Source: Drosophila persimilis | Taxonomy: Eukaryota > Arthropoda > Insecta > Diptera > Drosophilidae | DNA length: 64,000 nt | Assembly: GCF_003286085.1 (NCBI RefSeq) | Contig: NW_020825317.1 | Location: 2,914,001 to 2,978,000 of the forward strand | Reading direction: 5' to 3' | Shown here: in pieces, positions 61,957-64,000 of the stretch | Numbering within the stretch: position 1 is the first letter of the stretch | How the letters are laid out: every line of letters starts with the position of its first letter | Translations under genes and position numbers: made by a program | The notes under the pieces: generated by a model | What the model was told of the DNA's origin: nothing | The model's database searches: none | The model's input: only the letters and a program-made list of their open reading frames with translations

Positions 61957-64000
61957 ATGTAAAAAAAATAAAAAAAATATATTTATCTTAAAGATACCAC
62001 AACTACAAATCATACAAAAAGAAACTCTAGGTGTTTTACAAATGTATAAAAAAAAATCAAAAGATAACAAACCCAAAGGAATAACCAAATGTAAGCCATT
62101 TTAAGTATAATTAAACTAGTTTATACATAACTCTAAAAGAAACAAAAACCCAAACATATTTGCAGACCAAGCAAGATCTTGGCAAGAAACAAAGCGAGAG
62201 AAGGTCCTGATTCGGCTGGCCGAACCAAAATATACCCCTGCAATGAATTATATTTCACATGAGTATTAGGGGATATTTTGTAGCCGTATGTTACTGATGG
62301 GCTTTTGGGCATATCCGTCAGATCAGATGACCACGACAACGTTTCTTTTGTGAAAGCTTCTTTCCCAATCGATCATTTCTAGAATAGCTATAGAATATTA
62401 CCGGCGGAGTCCAATGAAAAGACCGCAACAAGATCTACACAGGACACCCTTTGCAGGGGTATTTCACATCATTTTCGGTGTTCAAGAATACTCGTATATT
62501 AAGTGTACTTTCTGGCAGTCAATTAAACGCTTTCCCTCTTCCGAAAGTTGGTAGCGAGCGATGGGGCCCACAACTTATGGATCTGATCTGATCCGTGTAT
62601 CCGGGCCGGTATAATAAGTTCCAAAGGCAAATGTTTGTGTGTACCTATGACATATTTGAATACTTAGACAAGGATATGAGCAATTTGGACCAACTTGACT
62701 AAACTCACCCCTACGCCACTAAGCAAAAACAGAAGCAGATACAGAACTCTTTACTCGTGCATATGTATGCATGTGTAGATGTAACAGACACACACACGAA
62801 CACAGACAAACGGACACACCCAGACATAATCTTTGTAACAGTAGGAGTAGCACTACATATCGCCTTAACTGCAAGCGCGTAGGTCTCTACAAAAATGACC
62901 TGTCGTCAAAACGAGCAGAGAGCAACACAAACTAACTTATCAAAGAGCAGAAAACAAGAAAACCAAGAAGAGAGGTGGCATCTATAATACCAAACAGTAA
63001 AACAGAAAGACAAGAAAATAATGAAATAATGAAATAGGGAGCTATATAACAAAAAATGCAGCAATGTTCCCATTTTGACTTTCGTTTCCGTTCTGCGATC
63101 TCACATTCATATGCATTTTTTTGTTAGTGCTATTATTTTCTAACATAAACATATCGTCTGTCAACTGAACCATACAATATATACATATAATATACATGTA
63201 CATATATGTATATGGCTCCAATTTTAACATTTGAACGAATCAAATCCGCTGAGTAAAATATATACAATTTCCAATCTAAAATTTAAGATTTTCATCTATT
63301 TCCGAATGTGCGATTTGGCGAAGCAAAATTCGGCTGATTCGGGAGAAAGTGAAAATTGGAACTCGCCCTTTGTCCATACCAGAGATGCAGAGAGGTAGAC
63401 GGGGATGATGATGGGTGCAAAGTGTATATTAGGCATTATTATGGATCTACAACGTAGAGCGTTCAAATACACCTTGGATCGACCTACATAAATACATCTT
63501 ACCCTTTATAATTTCGTACGTAACTTACAATGCAGATAAAGAGCATACAAACAACTAAAAATTCAAGAGAAAAATTGCAAAACGGTTTCCAACAATAAAA
63601 CATTTTTAAACACACACACACACTCTCAAATTTTCTGAGTGCGTGGCTTTATAGGAGCTTAAATTTGTCCAAATGCACCTTGGGCATCCCCATCCCCATC
63701 CTCAAGCAAAGACAAACTCAAGGACACAGCCGAGTAGCTTCTCAACAAATGTGCAAAGAGAGAATTATAAAGATAGGGGAATAGAGAGACGCTTCAAAGA
63801 GCCCCCTTAAAAAAGTGCTTCTCGCAGGAGAAGAGAATTTATAGAGAATCACCTTATCCGCTGAGCTGTCCCCTGTGTCAGCGTCAACCACCGATAATGG
63901 ACCACACAAACGCATGATCCACACCCGACGATACCCCCCAAATGTATCCCTGACATAGCGCTCTCCTCCAGACTCGATAAAAAATGTTTCATACGATTCC

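Larger units (their letters stand above)
58960..64000 (+). other. Pde9 3' untranslated / downstream region
   Basis: After the TAA the sequence turns AT-rich. Candidate poly(A) signals AATAAA lie at 59592, 61951 and 63594. CA/TA repeats, A-rich stretches and the unusual TGATGT(TGATGT) repeats near 61254-61274 are seen. A long 3' UTR with alternative ends would fit a nervous-system gene, but I cannot tell where the transcript ends. No convincing coding frame was found to the window end. Confidence 0.5.

Overview
The window looks like euchromatic DNA from a Drosophila, probably of the obscura group. The genes have GC-rich third codon positions, short introns with GT/AG borders sit beside very long ones, and the non-coding DNA is dense with DINE-1/INE-1-type (Helentron) repeats. 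These repeats have the form TATACCCGATACTC...(GTCY)n...GCAACTCACAACGTTCCCCCTCG. The species group is inferred from the repeat type and is not proven.

One gene, on the + strand, occupies most of the window. Eight coding exons between 7664 and 58686 join in phase into a 1,558-residue phosphodiesterase that I identify as Pde9 (high-affinity cGMP-specific PDE). Exon 1 (7664-9623) encodes a long low-complexity N-terminus. A 28.5 kb intron separates it from exon 2, and exons 2-6 encode the PDE catalytic domain, with [29 protein letters not shown] and the purine-binding Gln. Exons 7-8 encode a long Ser/Gly-rich tail. The tail ends at a TGA followed by C, and the same frame then stays open for 90 GC3-rich codons to a TAA at 58957-58959. 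This is a good candidate for translational stop-codon readthrough and is the most interesting gene-level observation here.

The 11 kb intron 4 holds a complete intronless gene on the opposite strand (47751-49781, 676 aa). It encodes a secreted M13 (neprilysin-like) zinc metallopeptidase with intact HEMVH, ENIAD, NAYY and CRIW motifs.

Mobile DNA by region: 1-543 is a broken non-LTR endonuclease fragment (minus strand). 984-1203 is a broken reverse-transcriptase fragment (plus strand). About 15 DINE-1/INE-1-like copies lie at 1.2, 2.8, 6.6, 11.4, 23.1-24.0, 25.9-27.4, 27.7, 28.2, 33.0-36.3, 36.3-37.3, 38.7, 41.8-42.8, 50.0, 50.6-52.3 and 53.8-54.95 kb. A PIF/Harbinger-like element (26354-27390) is inserted in one of them and carries the N-terminal parts of a MADF protein and, convergently, a Harbinger transposase, apparently fused by an internal deletion. 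A Tc1-like snapback element (33076-35866) has near-identical arms of about 670 bp. It sits in one INE-1 copy and is itself interrupted by another, so three layers of insertion can be read. Its arms lie inside a Pde9 intron and would give a long double-stranded hairpin in the primary transcript.

The remaining intronic DNA shows simple repeats and GAGA- or pyrimidine-rich tracts but no further gene I can support. I saw no tRNA or rRNA genes and no CRISPR-like array.
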